39,199 nt of DNA from Mnemiopsis leidyi (Eukaryota; Ctenophora; Tentaculata; Lobata; Bolinopsidae): the NCBI GenBank assembly GCA_000226015.1, contig JH153071.1, forward strand, positions 5,261 through 44,459, in the 5' to 3' direction. The translations under genes were made by a program, and so were the position numbers. The notes under the pieces were generated by a model. That model had not been told where the DNA came from. It made no database searches and saw only the letters and a program-made list of their open reading frames with translations. Shown here one piece after another: positions 9,101-22,727 of this stretch (position 1 is the stretch's first letter; every line of letters begins with the position of its first letter).

Positions 9101-11916
9101 ATATATTGATAACTGGAGATCGTTTTAACGATCTTAATTTCTATGATTAATGAGGTTGGCGGGAATTTCTCTGAAATTTTACATATTCTTTTCGAAAGAG
9201 TGTTATTTGGTGATCTAAATTTAAAAGTTTTTGCAATGCTTGACACCCTAAAGCCGTTGACAGTTAACATAAACAGAGCAGCGACCCAGTATGATTTAGA
9301 AGAGGTAAAAATACGTCCCCAGTCACTGTACTCTTACTTTCTGTAAAACATCTCCTCGCCTCCACTGTCGAACGTGATGCAGTTTAACGAACAGTGAACA
9401 CCTTGAGTCTCAACAGCTCAGTTCTGCCGTATGATTATCAGAGATGGTGAACATATAAGTCAGTATAAATAACTGAAAATAAAGCTGTATATTAGCGGAA
9501 ATATCATCCTACAAGTGACGTGTACTCTGAGTATTTGAAGTGCGGCCAGCGAGCTGCGCGGGAGCCGTGTCGTCAACAAGCAATCCATCAGCCGGCCCCC
9601 TGCACTCATCTTCCTGCCAGCAGCTCTATACAGCTTACTCGGAAATCGTATACACCTTGTACAAACCGCAATACATACTGCATCACGATGTAGAACTGTC
9701 TTTTAGCAAAACTATAACCGTCCTTCTCGCGAGCTACCTTAGCTGATACAGTATGTGTGATGAATCTAACGCTTACATCAATGAAATTGCTTATAAATTA
9801 GGGTTTCTGGTAGCAACTTTTAGGGCTGTAATGTCTTAAAAACAACCCAAATTCATCAGCTCTTCGGCTAGCAATAACATGTAATATCTTACCATCTAAG
9901 TAGGTGTAATTAATCACATACCGTACCTTGTCGAAATAAAACTCGCATGTCGCCTTAATTAAACTTAAGTATTGGCTCCCGAAATGAAATAAACTCAATA
10001 AAACGTTAATATTATGGATGCTCTGTGGCATGGATGTGGTTTCTAAGTTCTGTCAAGGTAAAGTCCGATAAATACACAATTTGACGGTCGCCATCAGCCT
10101 CACGTAGGTTCAACTTCTGACGCAACTCTCCTTGTCTAATTTGTAGGTGCAGGAGGTTTTAAAATTGACATATAGTATTGGACGTTGATCATACTTGGAT
10201 TTGATGTCGGTTAGAATTTAAGAGATCATGTAATAGCTTTCTAGATTACGTGTCGCTCGTATTAAGCCTATAGGTTTACCGTCAATCGTCATGGACCCTT
10301 CCTTGCAAGGAGGGTGGAGAGCAATTTATAAGAATAAAATATTATGTATATATATATATAATTATAACATATTATGTCATGCAATTTGTAAAATACAGTA
10401 ATACCCTGTTTAAGTAGCTAGATTGTATAAAACCGGTACATTTAAAATCGCCTCCAATCTAACCTACCATCCATTTCAGGACAAGAAGTCGCACTCTCGA
10501 AATTCCTCGCCCTCCCCTCACAAGCGATTAGGATCCGCCGCCTCCAGTCACAAGAGCACCAAGCTGACCTACATGAGTCCTGAACAGGCCATGAAGCACT
10601 ACATGCACAAGCTGTCTGCGTACGAACACCACGAGATCTTCAACTACCCTCAGATTTACTTTCTGGGGCCGAGCTCCAAAAAGAGGCAGGGCGTGATTGG
10701 GGGACCTCAGAACTGTGGTTACGACGACGATTCGGGACAATACATCTACGTGCCACATGATCACATCGCCTACCGGTATGAGGTACTTAAGGTCATCGGC
10801 AAGGGCAGTTTCGGGCAGGTCGTAAAGGCGTACGATCACAAAACTCACGCTCACATTGCCCTTAAGATGGTCCGCAACGAGAAGAGATTCCACCGTCAGG
10901 CCCAAGAAGAGATCAGAATTTTGGAGCACCTGTGCAAGCAGGACAAGGACAATGTTCACAACATCGTACACATGGTGGAGACCTTCACCTTCAGGAACCA
11001 CATCTGCATCACCTTCGAACTTCTGTCCATGAACTTGTACGAACTTATCAAGAAAAACAAGTTCCAGGGATTCAGTCTAGCGCTGGTCAGAAAGTTTGCT
11101 CACTCAATCTTGCAGTGTTTGGAAGTTCTTCACCGAAACAGAATCATTCATTGTGATTTGAAACCAGAGAACATTCTGCTTAAACAGCAAGGCCGGAGTG
11201 GGATCAAAGTAATAGACTTCGGCTCGTCTTGTTACGAGCACCAGCGTATATACACCTACATCCAGTCTCGATTTTACCGGGCCCCCGAAGTCATTTTGGG
11301 AGCCAAGTATGGAATGCCAATCGATATGTGGAGTTTTGGCTGCATACTCTGCGAGTTACTGACGGGTTATCCCCTCTTGCCGGGTGAAGATGAGGGCGAT
11401 CAGCTGGCCTGCATCATAGAGCTCATCGGGATGCCTCCTCAGCGGCTCCTTGACCTGTCTAAGCGGTCCAAGAATTTCTTCAACTCGAAAGGGCAGCCCC
11501 GGTACTGTACCAGCGGGGACGGTACTTTGACTACCGGACGGTCCCGTAGAGGAAAACCCCGGGGACTCCCTGGCACAAGAGATCTCACCGCTGCTTTGAA
11601 GTGTAACGATCCGCTATTCCTGGACTTTATCAACAGGTGCCTAGAATGGGATCCCTCACAGCGCCTTACTCCATCTGCAGCGCTGCGTCACAGCTGGTTG
11701 CGTCGCAGGCTGCCGCGTGCACCGGCCCAGTCTGATGCTCAGGGCACTGCATCCGACAAGACAACGGAGAAATTACCTCCTGCCCCGAAACATCCGTCCT
11801 CGGGCAAGAGCCACAAAGTCAAATCGTCCCTGGTTGAGTCGCCACCTCAGCAAGCCGCCAACACGGGCGGCATCAGCCAGAAACCCAGGACAGTGTTACC
11901 GAAAATCGTGGGATAA
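3142..11916 (+). CDS. DYRK2: Dual-specificity tyrosine-regulated kinase, DYRK2 type
   Basis: Class II DYRK kinase: it autophosphorylates on tyrosine during folding, then phosphorylates Ser/Thr substrates (family knowledge). Two coding exons: 3142-3456 (105 codons, donor GTTTGT) and 10480-11916 (acceptor TTTCAG), both phase 0, giving 583 aa, close to the human protein (about 600). Exon 1 carries the N-terminal motif [12 protein letters not shown] typical of DYRK2. Exon 2 has the DH-box region ([16 protein letters not shown]). The kinase domain spans about residues 205-516, with the glycine loop GKGSFGQ from 212, ALKMVRN lysine near 234, catalytic HCDLKPEN at 329-336, DFG at 351-353, the activation-loop YTY at about 363-365 and the family's closing RRRLPRAP. 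The C-terminus RTVLPKIVG matches the vertebrate ending. The kinase domain is uninterrupted by introns. The 7-kb intron contains candidate alternative first exons. Identity is very secure; the exon 1 start is the first ATG of the open frame. Confidence 0.97.
5469..5476. promoter_or_regulatory. TCACGTGA E-box palindrome
   Basis: Exact 8-bp palindrome of the CACGTG class bound by bHLH-ZIP factors (family knowledge), 69 bp upstream of the ATG of the candidate alternative first exon at 5545. Further copies in the window: 6585, 8846, 13891, 15725 and 29624. Confidence 0.35.
5545..5715 (+). other. Candidate alternative DYRK2 first exon (57 codons)
   Basis: An ATG opens a 57-codon frame, rich in Gly, Ser, Arg and Tyr ([18 protein letters not shown]), ending at a textbook donor GTAAGT (5716-5721). 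The break falls between codons, so it would splice in phase 0 onto the kinase exon at 10480, just as exon 1 does. The local sequence is unusually rich in CpG for this AT-rich intron, and a TCACGTGA palindrome and a CCAAT sequence lie nearby, as in a promoter. No homology is recognised in the encoded peptide. A chance open frame remains possible. Confidence 0.35.
6237..6298. repeat. 16-bp tandem repeat, about four copies
   Basis: Unit TAAGGTTCTATTCTTG, with the two central copies identical and the outer ones slightly diverged. It lies within the DYRK2 intron. It is a simple tandem duplication with no coding role. Confidence 0.85.
8387..8394 (+). promoter_or_regulatory. TATA box (TATAAAAG)
   Basis: TATAAAAGGGGGAG has the consensus core and G-rich right flank of a TATA box. 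It lies 136 bp before the ATG of a 9-codon candidate exon at 8523. Predicted transcription start is near 8415-8420. Confidence 0.45.
8523..8549 (+). other. Candidate alternative DYRK2 first exon (9 codons)
   Basis: ATG followed by nine codons (MVPSTIYEE) ending exactly at the strong donor GTAAGA (8550-8555). Phase 0 fits the kinase exon acceptor at 10480. It sits downstream of a good TATA box, and the stretch between them has no upstream ATG apart from one near 8413, close to the expected start site. The peptide is too short for homology. The combination of TATA box, leader, ATG and in-phase donor is the argument. Confidence 0.35.
9143..9304 (+). other. Candidate alternative DYRK2 first exon (54 codons)
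   Basis: ATG opens 54 codons up to a donor GTAAAA (9305-9310), again in phase 0. An inner ATG at 9239 would give 22 codons ending in the same residues (ATQYDLEE). The peptide is not recognised. A TCACGTGA site lies about 300 bp upstream. The donor is weaker than those at 5716 and 8550, so this is the least secure of the three. Confidence 0.2.
10344..10362. repeat. (TA)n microsatellite
   Basis: Short run of alternating T and A (GTATATATATATATA) 120 bp before the kinase exon, followed by further AT-rich sequence. Confidence 0.8.
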
Positions 11917-14900
11917 TGTGAGTTATCACCACAGCGTGAAAGTGTCTTATTGAGTACAGATACTAGTGTTTCGTCAGATTTCGTCCACTACGACGTCCTT
12001 CACCAGTTCATGCTTTATGCCGTCATGCAAATATTTGAACGTTGATTTGTATGATTCGATTTTATTGCTTTATCTTCGAGAAAGAAAAAGACAAAAACGT
12101 TGAATTCAAGGAGGCAGTATACACGATTTCATTTGATCTGTATTCCATAATGTGGTTTTGTGTGTAAAAAGTGTACATAGTAACTAGTTGGTATATAGAC
12201 GTTATGTATTTAAGGTGTACACGTTTGTATTTGATACAGTGGTTGCTAGAAATACATTGGGTGCGAAAATGAAGGTGCAGTCAATCCTTGGCCTTGTGGG
12301 CAAAATCGTGAAAATTCGAGAAATAAATCTTTTAATTCAACAATTTTCAATCACCATATTTTCGCGCCTAAGGTTTATTAATTTATATCACAATATGTGT
12401 CTAGAATGAGAATTAATTAGATCTGATCAAGTTAGTCCCTCCAAAGTTGAAAGTATATGAATTGGGAATGCATGGTTTGAGCAATTGAACGCCAATTAAC
12501 CGAACGCAAATCGAGATTGAAATGCGAATAAACAAGGGCCTAAAGTTCATGCATTCTCAATTCGTTAGTCAGCCTACATAGGTGCAAACAAATGGAACGA
12601 TCATGTTTTAATGATCAGCATCCAGAAAGTCTAAGTTGTTCCTAATAGGTTCAACACGAATTTTTCAAACATTTTCTACTAAAAGATGGTAACCGAATTT
12701 TAGACATGATTATGTAAACTAAAAAGCCAGGATTTATGATAAAGATATCATTTTTTATAGCATTCTTTCTTTAATGTGAGTAAACTCTAAGTTTTCGATC
12801 CGTCAAGTTTGCCGAAACCTCTTTTTCTTTTGATTTTAATAGCGTTGATTTTGATAAAGAAACAAAGTTGTGGAGTGCAGATTTATTTTCCTAACGAGTT
12901 ATACAATTTCCCTTGGAAGCGAAACGTTGTGAGAAGATGCTGGATTAAATCTCACTTATTTTCCTGCATTTTGAAATAGAGTTTTGTAATTTGTACCTTA
13001 GCGAGAATTTGTGCCACCATCTTGCATTGTTAGCTTAACGAGAAAATATCTTTTCGTTAGGGGTTGGGGGAATAAATAGATTTTATTGGAAAATTATTTA
13101 ACAGCACGCTGATAATTTTTGAATATCAGTTTTAATTTGTTTCATTTCTTTACATGTAATTCTGTTGTTTTATTGGATTGATTTGGTTGATACTATATAT
13201 GTCCTATCGACATGTTAAATCGTTAATAAATTGGATAATAATGAATAAATCAACGCCCAGCCATGTTGTAAAATCCATATGCGACTAACACTCGTTGTAA
13301 TACTAATCAAGCTATTTGAATCTCAAATTATTTATAGTGAAAAATAAATTAAGTTGGTCCCTTGCCGGCCACATTCCCGTCATATTTCTCAAATTCTCAT
13401 GCTTTAATAATTACTAATTTTCAAAAGCAGATAACGTTTTGTCCCGGTACAAAACCTCACGGAGCCTCCTAGTTAAATCCAGTTCAGCACGCAGAGTTGT
13501 GAATAACCTGACCAATTGTGAAATATCACCACTGGGCACCAGTTTTGTCTTAAGGGGGAAGGAGGAGTGGCAAGAGGAGTAATTCTGTCGAGGAGGGTTG
13601 TACGGTACGCCGTTTCAGTAATTGTTGGCCGCTGAACGAGTCTGTTATCCAGGAAGCAGTTCATTAACCGACCGAACAGCGTGCTGACCTCCTTAGTTTA
13701 TCTCACTTTAACTTCTCACGGCAAGCCCAACGAATTACCGCCAACATTTGTTTGGAGCAATTAAGTGACGAACATTAATTGCTCTAATTTTTCGCCAGGC
13801 CCGAGCAAGGACAATGTTTTGACTCGATTTTGCGGTGCTCTTCCTCTCGAACCGAGCACTGATGATGTTAAAGGATGAGGTCATTTTGTATCACGTGATG
13901 GCGGTAGCTAGAAGTTTCGACTAAGTGACATCATTGATTTTCTCCCTGTGTGTGACTTATCAAACCAAGATCGACCATGAGATCTTGTGACGGCCACAAG
14001 CTGTTCAATCCGCACACCCAGATCATTGAGCCGATCTCCTCAAAAGTCTTGATTGGTAGGATAATGATAATTGGGCAAAGTAACCCACATCAGACTAAAT
14101 GGTTACAGGTAATTGGAGTCTTCATAATAATGCCTGGTTATCGAATACATCGGGCTATCTAATAAATGCCTATCAGACGGAAGTTGGAATATCAAATTTC
14201 GAAATACTAATTTCTTGGCAGAGATGTATTTAAAACTGTGCTGCATTGACTATTGAATAAAAAGTCTAAGTTTATCAAAGTCGGCCAATTGGTCCGTGTA
14301 TTGCTGCAATATTGGTCGATGTTAATTACTACTAAGTGTTTATTTCTGTCTCGCACATGAACCATTTTACCTATAATCATGCACAGATGCAATGGTCTTG
14401 CTACTGCTCAGTTTTAGAACGCTATTTATTGCAAAAAAGACTCCCAATCAAAATTATGAATTTGAAGTCCAATAACACTTTCCGTATCAAACTATTGATT
14501 AAGAGGAACAAATGATAGAATACTTCCCAGAATCTTCGCAGCTACATTTGGCCTCTCTTTGAACTTTGCCAGAGAAAAATAAAGAAGAGCTAAAATATTT
14601 CCTCTAATGGTTGCATATTCAGTTCCCTTACTAATACCCCAGCCAGCACTACGGCCGTGAGTGTGAAATCCTTAGATCATGTGGAACGTAGCAATGGTTG
14701 CTAAAGCGACACATCCTAATCTTATCTCAGTCACTAATAAATACGTGAGCAGGACGGATTTTAAGTGCTCATCAAGTTACTTGATTCGATTATTGTTAGT
14801 TGCTAAGCAACTAATTTATCTACACGAACCCTTCACTGGTGGTGTTGGCTTTCTGTAAAGGCGATATTTTCGTGGCCTGTTCGGACACATTTAAATGTGC

Positions 14901-16850
14901 GGGTGAATACCCGGCAGGTCGGCAAGATGTAGTAATCGGACAGCAAGTACTTAGTAAACAGCAAGACAGATGTTGGTAACCATGGCAACGTCCCTGTGTT
15001 GTGACGTCTCTTAAAACATATGGTACCATTAATAGTGGAGCAGTGTTTCTTTACAGCTCATATGTATGTTTGACATGTCTAGCTCAAGGTAAATTAATTC
15101 AATGTCATCTCACCAGTCCTTTTAGAGTCCTCACTCGCAAGCCTGTGAATTTGCTGATCTCAGTCGGGTTGGTACAGACTTTAGAACTCGATTGATTTCG
15201 AAAGCATAACATACAAATGCTCTGTTACAGAGATATTAAAAATTTGGTTCTCTTCTGATTGATGATAGGTACTAATGCTACCAACTACAATAAAGCTGTT
15301 TTACGAGCTGATTGATATAGATGACAACCTGCCCATGACAGTGTCTCTGTGATATTGGTTTGGTTCCTTGAGTCTTGTGTTCTCCTTATCAATTGATAAA
15401 TCCACATAATCTAGGCAGTTTAACAATTCATATCGTTTAAATGCAGTCCAATTTCGATGAAAATCGAAAATTAAGTAAGATAATGTTCGCATTCAGTTGT
15501 AGGTAAGGACGAGAAATTACCATTTCGTAATTCTCATTACCGCAATTTACGTAAATTAATCGTCAAAGACTTTTCTTTCGCCTGTTCAAACTTTTAAAGT
15601 TTGTTCTGAATTAACAACTGGCGATTATGGAGAAGTTATAACGTGCATTATCAAGTCAAACTGCTTGTTAGCAAGCCACGTGTCGCTCAGGGCGTAGCAG
15701 CCCGTCATGTGGACTATTATTTGATCACGTGACAATGATTATGGAATTTTGAGTTGCAGTAATACTTTCAATCCTGACTTACAGAAATGGATGAAAGCCT
15801 TTTTGCTAACGGAGACAGGACAGAAGTTAGCGTTAATGAGTTAAGCAATTTAACCCGCAGAAAATCTCTTTACACATCGTTTTAGTTGTGTAATGAAACT
15901 CAGGACAAAACCAATTTGTTTAAAATGGGCGATGTTGCCACTTATCGGTGCTAAATTTGTAGAGAGTCGAATGTAAACGTAGCACGCTATAAGATTTAAA
16001 TACTGCAACACAATTTTTCGGCAGCCAGTATCGAATCGCGCGCAGCAAGCTAGTAGGCACTATCAGCGCGCGTAGCTACGTTTCCTTAACATTTACGATC
16101 GATTATAAGCTAATTTATTACTTATACATATGTTTAATGATGTGAAATTTCAGTGATCTCGCATCCACGTAAGTTTGAAAACATCTATGGTAAGCATACA
16201 CCGAGTTTTCACTTTTCAGCGGAAACAATTGCAGCCTTTAAGACATCCACCAGTTACGAAGTAAAAGTCGATAAGTTGGCAATATCAAGGTCGTCATTGT
16301 CATGGAAAGATCAAGCGCTCCCGATTTGGTGCTCAGGTGTCAAGCATTACAGATCACCGACTTGTCTCTGATTACAAATTGTCCTCTTCATATGACGAGG
16401 ATTTTGTTAGGACTTCCTACAACATCATTTGTACGAACCCAGCAAAAGTGATTAGTGGTATTCGATATACTCAGCAAGAGAGCCATATTTCTGAAAATGA
16501 AACACTTAACTTTATGTGCGTCAACTAAAAATAATCTTTAACACTTGTACAAACAGTACTAAAAGAAAACCAATAAATTATATCAAACCATGCCGGCAAG
16601 GTTGTATAATGTTTTAATATCATAAAGTCGGAAAATAACAATAGTATCATAAAATAAAAAGCAAATCTGCAACTACCAAAATCGGAGAGAGGGGGCACAA
16701 TCAATGGAAAGATATCATAGTTTTATAAAAACAAACGTATTATGCATTCGTCTATATAGTGATGTACTATATATGAAGTACTAAATATGTAACAAAGTTC
16801 AGGTCAACATTTCTCCATCCAACAAAAACATTCAAATCACACAATTCTTG
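11917..16850. other. 3' region of DYRK2 and gene-free interval
   Basis: Follows the DYRK2 stop; the first part is presumably its 3' UTR (AATAAA-type hexamers occur near 13070 and 13225-13245). I find no gene I can support. Two weak exon-like pieces are noted. One is an ATG frame at 13977-14055 ending at GTAGGA, 79 bp after a TCACGTGA site at 13891. The other is an acceptor TTTCAG before 16154 with open frames to about 16370 and 16528. Their phases match (G|TG), but no homology is recognised. The interval also lies between two convergent transcription units. Confidence 0.5.
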
Positions 16851-19389
<2,539 letters not shown>

Positions 19390-19405
19390 GTCTAGGGCAA
19401 GGGAA
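19390..19405 (-). other. Acceptor-like site abutting ACAT2 start
   Basis: On minus, a pyrimidine-rich tract (ATTCCCTTGCCCTAG) ends in AG at 19393-19392, leaving only the two bases AC before the ATG. It could be a 5' UTR intron end or a spliced-leader acceptor. Confidence 0.5.
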
Positions 19406-20089
19406 TGTGGTGAGCAGGTTTCAAATGAGCATAGATATCAGCAGAGTTTTTAAGTCTAGGAATTTTATAATACACCTTATAAGTTTTAAACTTAGGGACA
19501 CGATGGTGATGTTACCCCGCACACCGTTATTGACAGATTTTAAGTTATCGATTGCAGACTGAACCATCTAGAGTCATTGCACTAAAAAGCCTGACAAATT
19601 GCAGAGAGAGAGAGGAAGGTTAGGAAGGTTGACACATGAAAATAACTTAGTGCAAATTTCATTGACATTGCGGGGGCGGGTTAAGAAAGTTAACCATGTT
19701 GGCATGGACCACTAATACAGTTTAAACGTAGGTTATCACTGTTCGATACTGCCATTGTTCCCATAATTTCACGTTAAAAATGTTGTCAATCAATAAAACA
19801 GTTAAGATAACAAGTGTGATCACAAACAAAATTACTCTAAACTACACAATAGGGAGTAGGGACATTATGAGGATCAAAATTAATAACTTAGAAGTATGAA
19901 GGTTGAGCTGTTGGCATGTGTCTAAGTTCAATAGTTTATTTACAAGCAGCTGCATCACCAATTTAACGATATTTTTCAAAAACACCCAACTTATTTCTCA
20001 TCAGAAATATCCTCGATTTCAGAAAACAGCTGACAATAATTTCTCAACCATTAAATATGACCTTGATTCCAGCATAGAAAAAAAAGTCT

Positions 20090-22273
20090 CTAATTTCTGC
20101 GAGTGAGCCAGGGATGGTTAGCGACGGCAGTGCCTTCAGGCAGCTCTGGAGGCACAACGTAACCGTTACCGACCCACTTGCCGGTCCTCCAGAAGTACTC
20201 CCATTTCTTCATGAACACGTCCTCGTTGTCCTGAAAACAGCAAATTAGGGAAGTATAAGAGAAATCATAAAAATAGAACTGACCAAAATACATGAGGTCG
20301 AATAACGAAAACATATGCTTAAGGAATTCAAACAGTCCAACCCAGCCCGCCGATGCCTCTATTATCCGAATTTCAAATATCTAATTTTTTCAACGAGTTA
20401 TATTGCTTTTCTTAATCGTTTTTGCAACTATTTACTGCGTGATGCAACACACCACCGTTCATCGAGGCCAGCCCATCTTTAGTAAAACTCGACCAGGATA
20501 CGTTAAAGTATATAGGCCCGTTTTTAGGCTTATTAAGCCACGCATTTTAAAAAACTTACTTAAACTTTAAGATTATATTACGTGTTACAGGTTTAATCTG
20601 GGAGGATTTTTCAACGAATACATGCTAACATGATTCAAGTTTCAATTAGTAAACTAATGACTGTGGCCTGAGAAAGTTGCAAATCTACTTGGTAACTTAA
20701 AGAACACAAGGAAAAACGAGACTAGATACTCAAAATCTAACATGTCTCGTAAAATTAAAGGGAAAATTTTGAATAATTCCCCTGTGTTATGAAATGAAAA
20801 ATGCGACCTAATTACGACAAATCATTAGTAAGCCCTCGAAAATTAACATGTGAGGAAGAAAAGAAAACAGGGAAAGAAAAGAAAACAGGGAAAGAAAAGA
20901 AAACATGTGAGTTCTTTTTGTAAGTTGGTGCAACTATGTACAACGAGAATCGTATAAATACGCTCTGCACCCGATCCAGACCAACTCAGTTCAATCGACA
21001 ACAGTTTTATCTACCACCGTTTCATCGACCACAGTTTTATCGACCACAAGATGATTCTTATCCTTACGACAGCTTGTCTGCTCTTCAGCGGTCTATGCGC
21101 CCTGGATGGAGATTCAAGTTTGAAGGCCCAGCTAGAGCTGTTGAAAGACACTGATCCGATACTCTCGGTCCTTCTGGAGGAGATTGAAATGGACGAAAGT
21201 CCAGCTCTGGAAAAAAGACAGGAATGCAAAGATAAAAGTATTCTATGTTCCCTTATGAAGGCTCGGGGCTACTGCAGGTTCGGCGCTATAGTTGACAGAT
21301 GTCCTGAGACGTGTGACGGTTGTGAGGACCCGACCTGTAGGGACAGCTTCCAGTACGGATGTCAGGAACAGTGGTGCTCTGTGGACTACATCGCTGACCT
21401 CAAGTGTCAGAGAACATGTGGCACGTGTCACTCAACCTGCCAGAACTCATTCAAGCACGGCTGCAAAAAGGAGTGGTGCGGGTATCCGAATATCCCTGAG
21501 CGACATTGTCAGAAGACATGTGGAACTTGTACCGAAGGAGGCGAGATTCCAGACAACGAATGTCCTAATGGTCAAATGATGTGTCCCATCGATAATTCTT
21601 GTGCTGACGTGGCAAATTTCGATGAGGTATGCTTTGGTGGTTTGTAAGCGCTTTGAGATTCGCCATGTTTTTGGATATTGCATAACTTAATTGTTTGTTT
21701 GATTTGGCTCTTCTAAATTTTCAACTTACTGTTAATACAAATAACATCTTACAGAACTGAGTTTCTGGAAGCTTCAATGAAAACTTAATTAAACTTAGAT
21801 AATAAGAAAACAAATTATTGCAAGTCGTTAAAATATATGAAATCTTTATGAGCACTCACAGCAATTCTTTCTTTTCTGGCTTCATGGTCAAAGTTTCCCC
21901 AGAACCTCTGCCACCAAAGGTGATGTTTGTAGATTCCGTAGTAAGCAAAGATGCTTGCCCCAGTCGTGGCACATCCTAGAGCGAGAAAGACACCTGGGGA
22001 AATGAGATAGATTGTACACAGTAAAGCATACATTATACATGTATAGTACATACACAGTATATACATAAACAGTACATGCATACATTACAAGCATACATTA
22101 CATACATACATACATTATACACGGTAAAGTTATTCTTTTAAGCTCATAAGCAAACGCGAATTGACAAACAAGCAGATAGACAGACAGACATACAAACCTC
22201 TCCAAAGATGTCTCTCATGACGACCTTTCAAGACGGGTCGGGGAATCTTTCCTGCTTCAGCTATCTCAGACAT
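20090..22273 (-). CDS. Small inner-membrane protein, COX6C-like
   Basis: Probably a cytochrome c oxidase subunit 6C relative, a single-span inner mitochondrial membrane protein. Three exons on minus: 22273-22198, 21993-21860 and 20230-20090, all GT-AG with phase kept, 116 aa. The pattern fits COX6C: a basic proline-containing start (KIPRPVLKGRHERHLWRG), one membrane segment (VFLALGCATTGASIFAYYGI, about residues 27-46), then an aromatic and charged tail (WWQRFWGNFD, then FMKKWEYFWRTGKW). Known COX6C proteins are about 75 aa; this one has about 35 extra C-terminal residues (GNGYVVPPELPEG and onward). The match is by pattern only and another small respiratory-chain subunit is possible. An acceptor-like CCAG lies 7 nt before the ATG. 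Intron 2 (20231-21859) contains an unrelated gene on +. Confidence 0.5.
20857..20907. repeat. 17-bp purine tandem repeat, three copies
   Basis: Unit AAGAAAACAGGGAAAGA repeated about three times. It lies in the last intron of the COX6C-like gene and just upstream of the ShKT gene's TATA box. Confidence 0.85.
20953..20960 (+). promoter_or_regulatory. TATA box of the ShKT gene
   Basis: TATAAATA, 91 bp before the ATG at 21051. The predicted start near 20983 leaves a leader of about 68 nt. The leader is built of two or three imperfect copies of a unit like TCGACCACAGTTTTA (within about 20995-21050). Confidence 0.6.
21051..21647 (+). CDS. Secreted cysteine-rich precursor with three ShKT-like domains
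   Basis: A 198-aa secreted protein. Residues 1-17 form a signal peptide (LILTTACLLFSG core). Residues 18-56 are an acidic propeptide ending in Lys55-Arg56, a furin-type site. Three ShKT-like six-cysteine modules follow: Cys 59, 66, 75, 84, 88, 91; Cys 96, 104, 109, 119, 123, 126; and Cys 130, 138, 143, 153, 157, 160. The second and third end in the typical TCGTC. A tail with Cys 171, 178, 184 and 194 closes the protein. ShKT modules occur in cnidarian channel-blocking peptides but also in many enzymes and secreted or matrix proteins, so toxicity is not implied. The single exon is intact. GTATGC at 21627 and GTAAGC at 21644 resemble donors, so a longer spliced form cannot be excluded. The gene lies inside an intron of the COX6C-like gene, on the opposite strand. 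Confidence 0.85.
   Translation: MILILTTACLLFSGLCALDGDSSLKAQLELLKDTDPILSVLLEEIEMDESPALEKRQECKDKSILCSLMKARGYCRFGAIVDRCPETCDGCEDPTCRDSFQYGCQEQWCSVDYIADLKCQRTCGTCHSTCQNSFKHGCKKEWCGYPNIPERHCQKTCGTCTEGGEIPDNECPNGQMMCPIDNSCADVANFDEVCFGGL
22028..22190. repeat. ACAT/ATAC-rich microsatellite region
   Basis: Imperfect runs of ATAC/CATA units (about 22028-22122), then a GACA run (about 22167-22190), in intron 1 of the COX6C-like gene. Confidence 0.75.
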
Positions 22274-22295
22274 GACTAATCTGGAATTTCGTTGA
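22274..22295 (-). other. Acceptor-like site 7 nt before COX6C-like start
   Basis: On minus, TTCAACGAAATTCCAG ends at 22282-22281, followed by ATTAGTC and then the ATG. This is a normal 3' splice-site shape. Confidence 0.5.
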
Positions 22296-22727
22296 ATAAA
22301 ATTTCAACTCAAAAACTAAATGCAACCATATAAAATCTACAATGCTAAGAAAAGAGATCATAAACAATAAACTTAATGTCAGATCTCAAATATTAAAGCG
22401 TCAAATGCTCAATTCAGTTCAAAGCTGGCCGCATTGCACAAAATATAGTTAAGACGATATGATTTATATTTCAAATTGGCTCGTTCATCCTAGAATTGTA
22501 AGAATTAAAAAATCACAACATTTCATTCAAAAACAATCATGACTGTAAAATAAAAAAAGATTCTGATGAAACAATATTAAACAAATTCTGAAATGTCTAA
22601 ACCCAGATCATCAATAAAATCTATACCACAAACCAAATTGTCAGTTCAGCTGCATGCAAGCTAAAACAAATAATTTAACTAGACCCACACAAGTACAAAC
22701 CAAAAGATAAACCTTCCAGGTAAAAGT

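Larger units (their letters stand above)
3457..10479 (+). other. Large DYRK2 intron with possible internal promoters
   Basis: A 7-kb stretch between the two DYRK2 coding exons. Apart from the listed candidate first exons, a 16-bp tandem repeat near 6237 and a (TA)n tract near 10344, I see no gene. Palindromic TCACGTGA sites occur at 5469, 6585 and 8846. Segments near 7640-7780 and 8000-8150 look like a weak, diverged duplication (both contain a 'GGAAT-TCA-GA-TGTCAT'-like core). No transposon signature was recognised. Confidence 0.6.

Noticed and set aside
10528-11001. 157-codon open frame on minus opposite the kinase exon
   Set aside because: It is the antisense shadow of the conserved DYRK2 coding sequence.
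19390-19500. A mitochondrial targeting extension upstream of ACAT2
   Set aside because: A splice acceptor lies 2 nt before the ATG, MSKVAIVSG starts like cytosolic thiolases, and no in-frame leader exon was found.
21292-21579. Second open frame on + inside the ShKT gene
   Set aside because: Frame-shifted shadow of the cysteine-rich coding sequence; it lacks a signal peptide and domain pattern.
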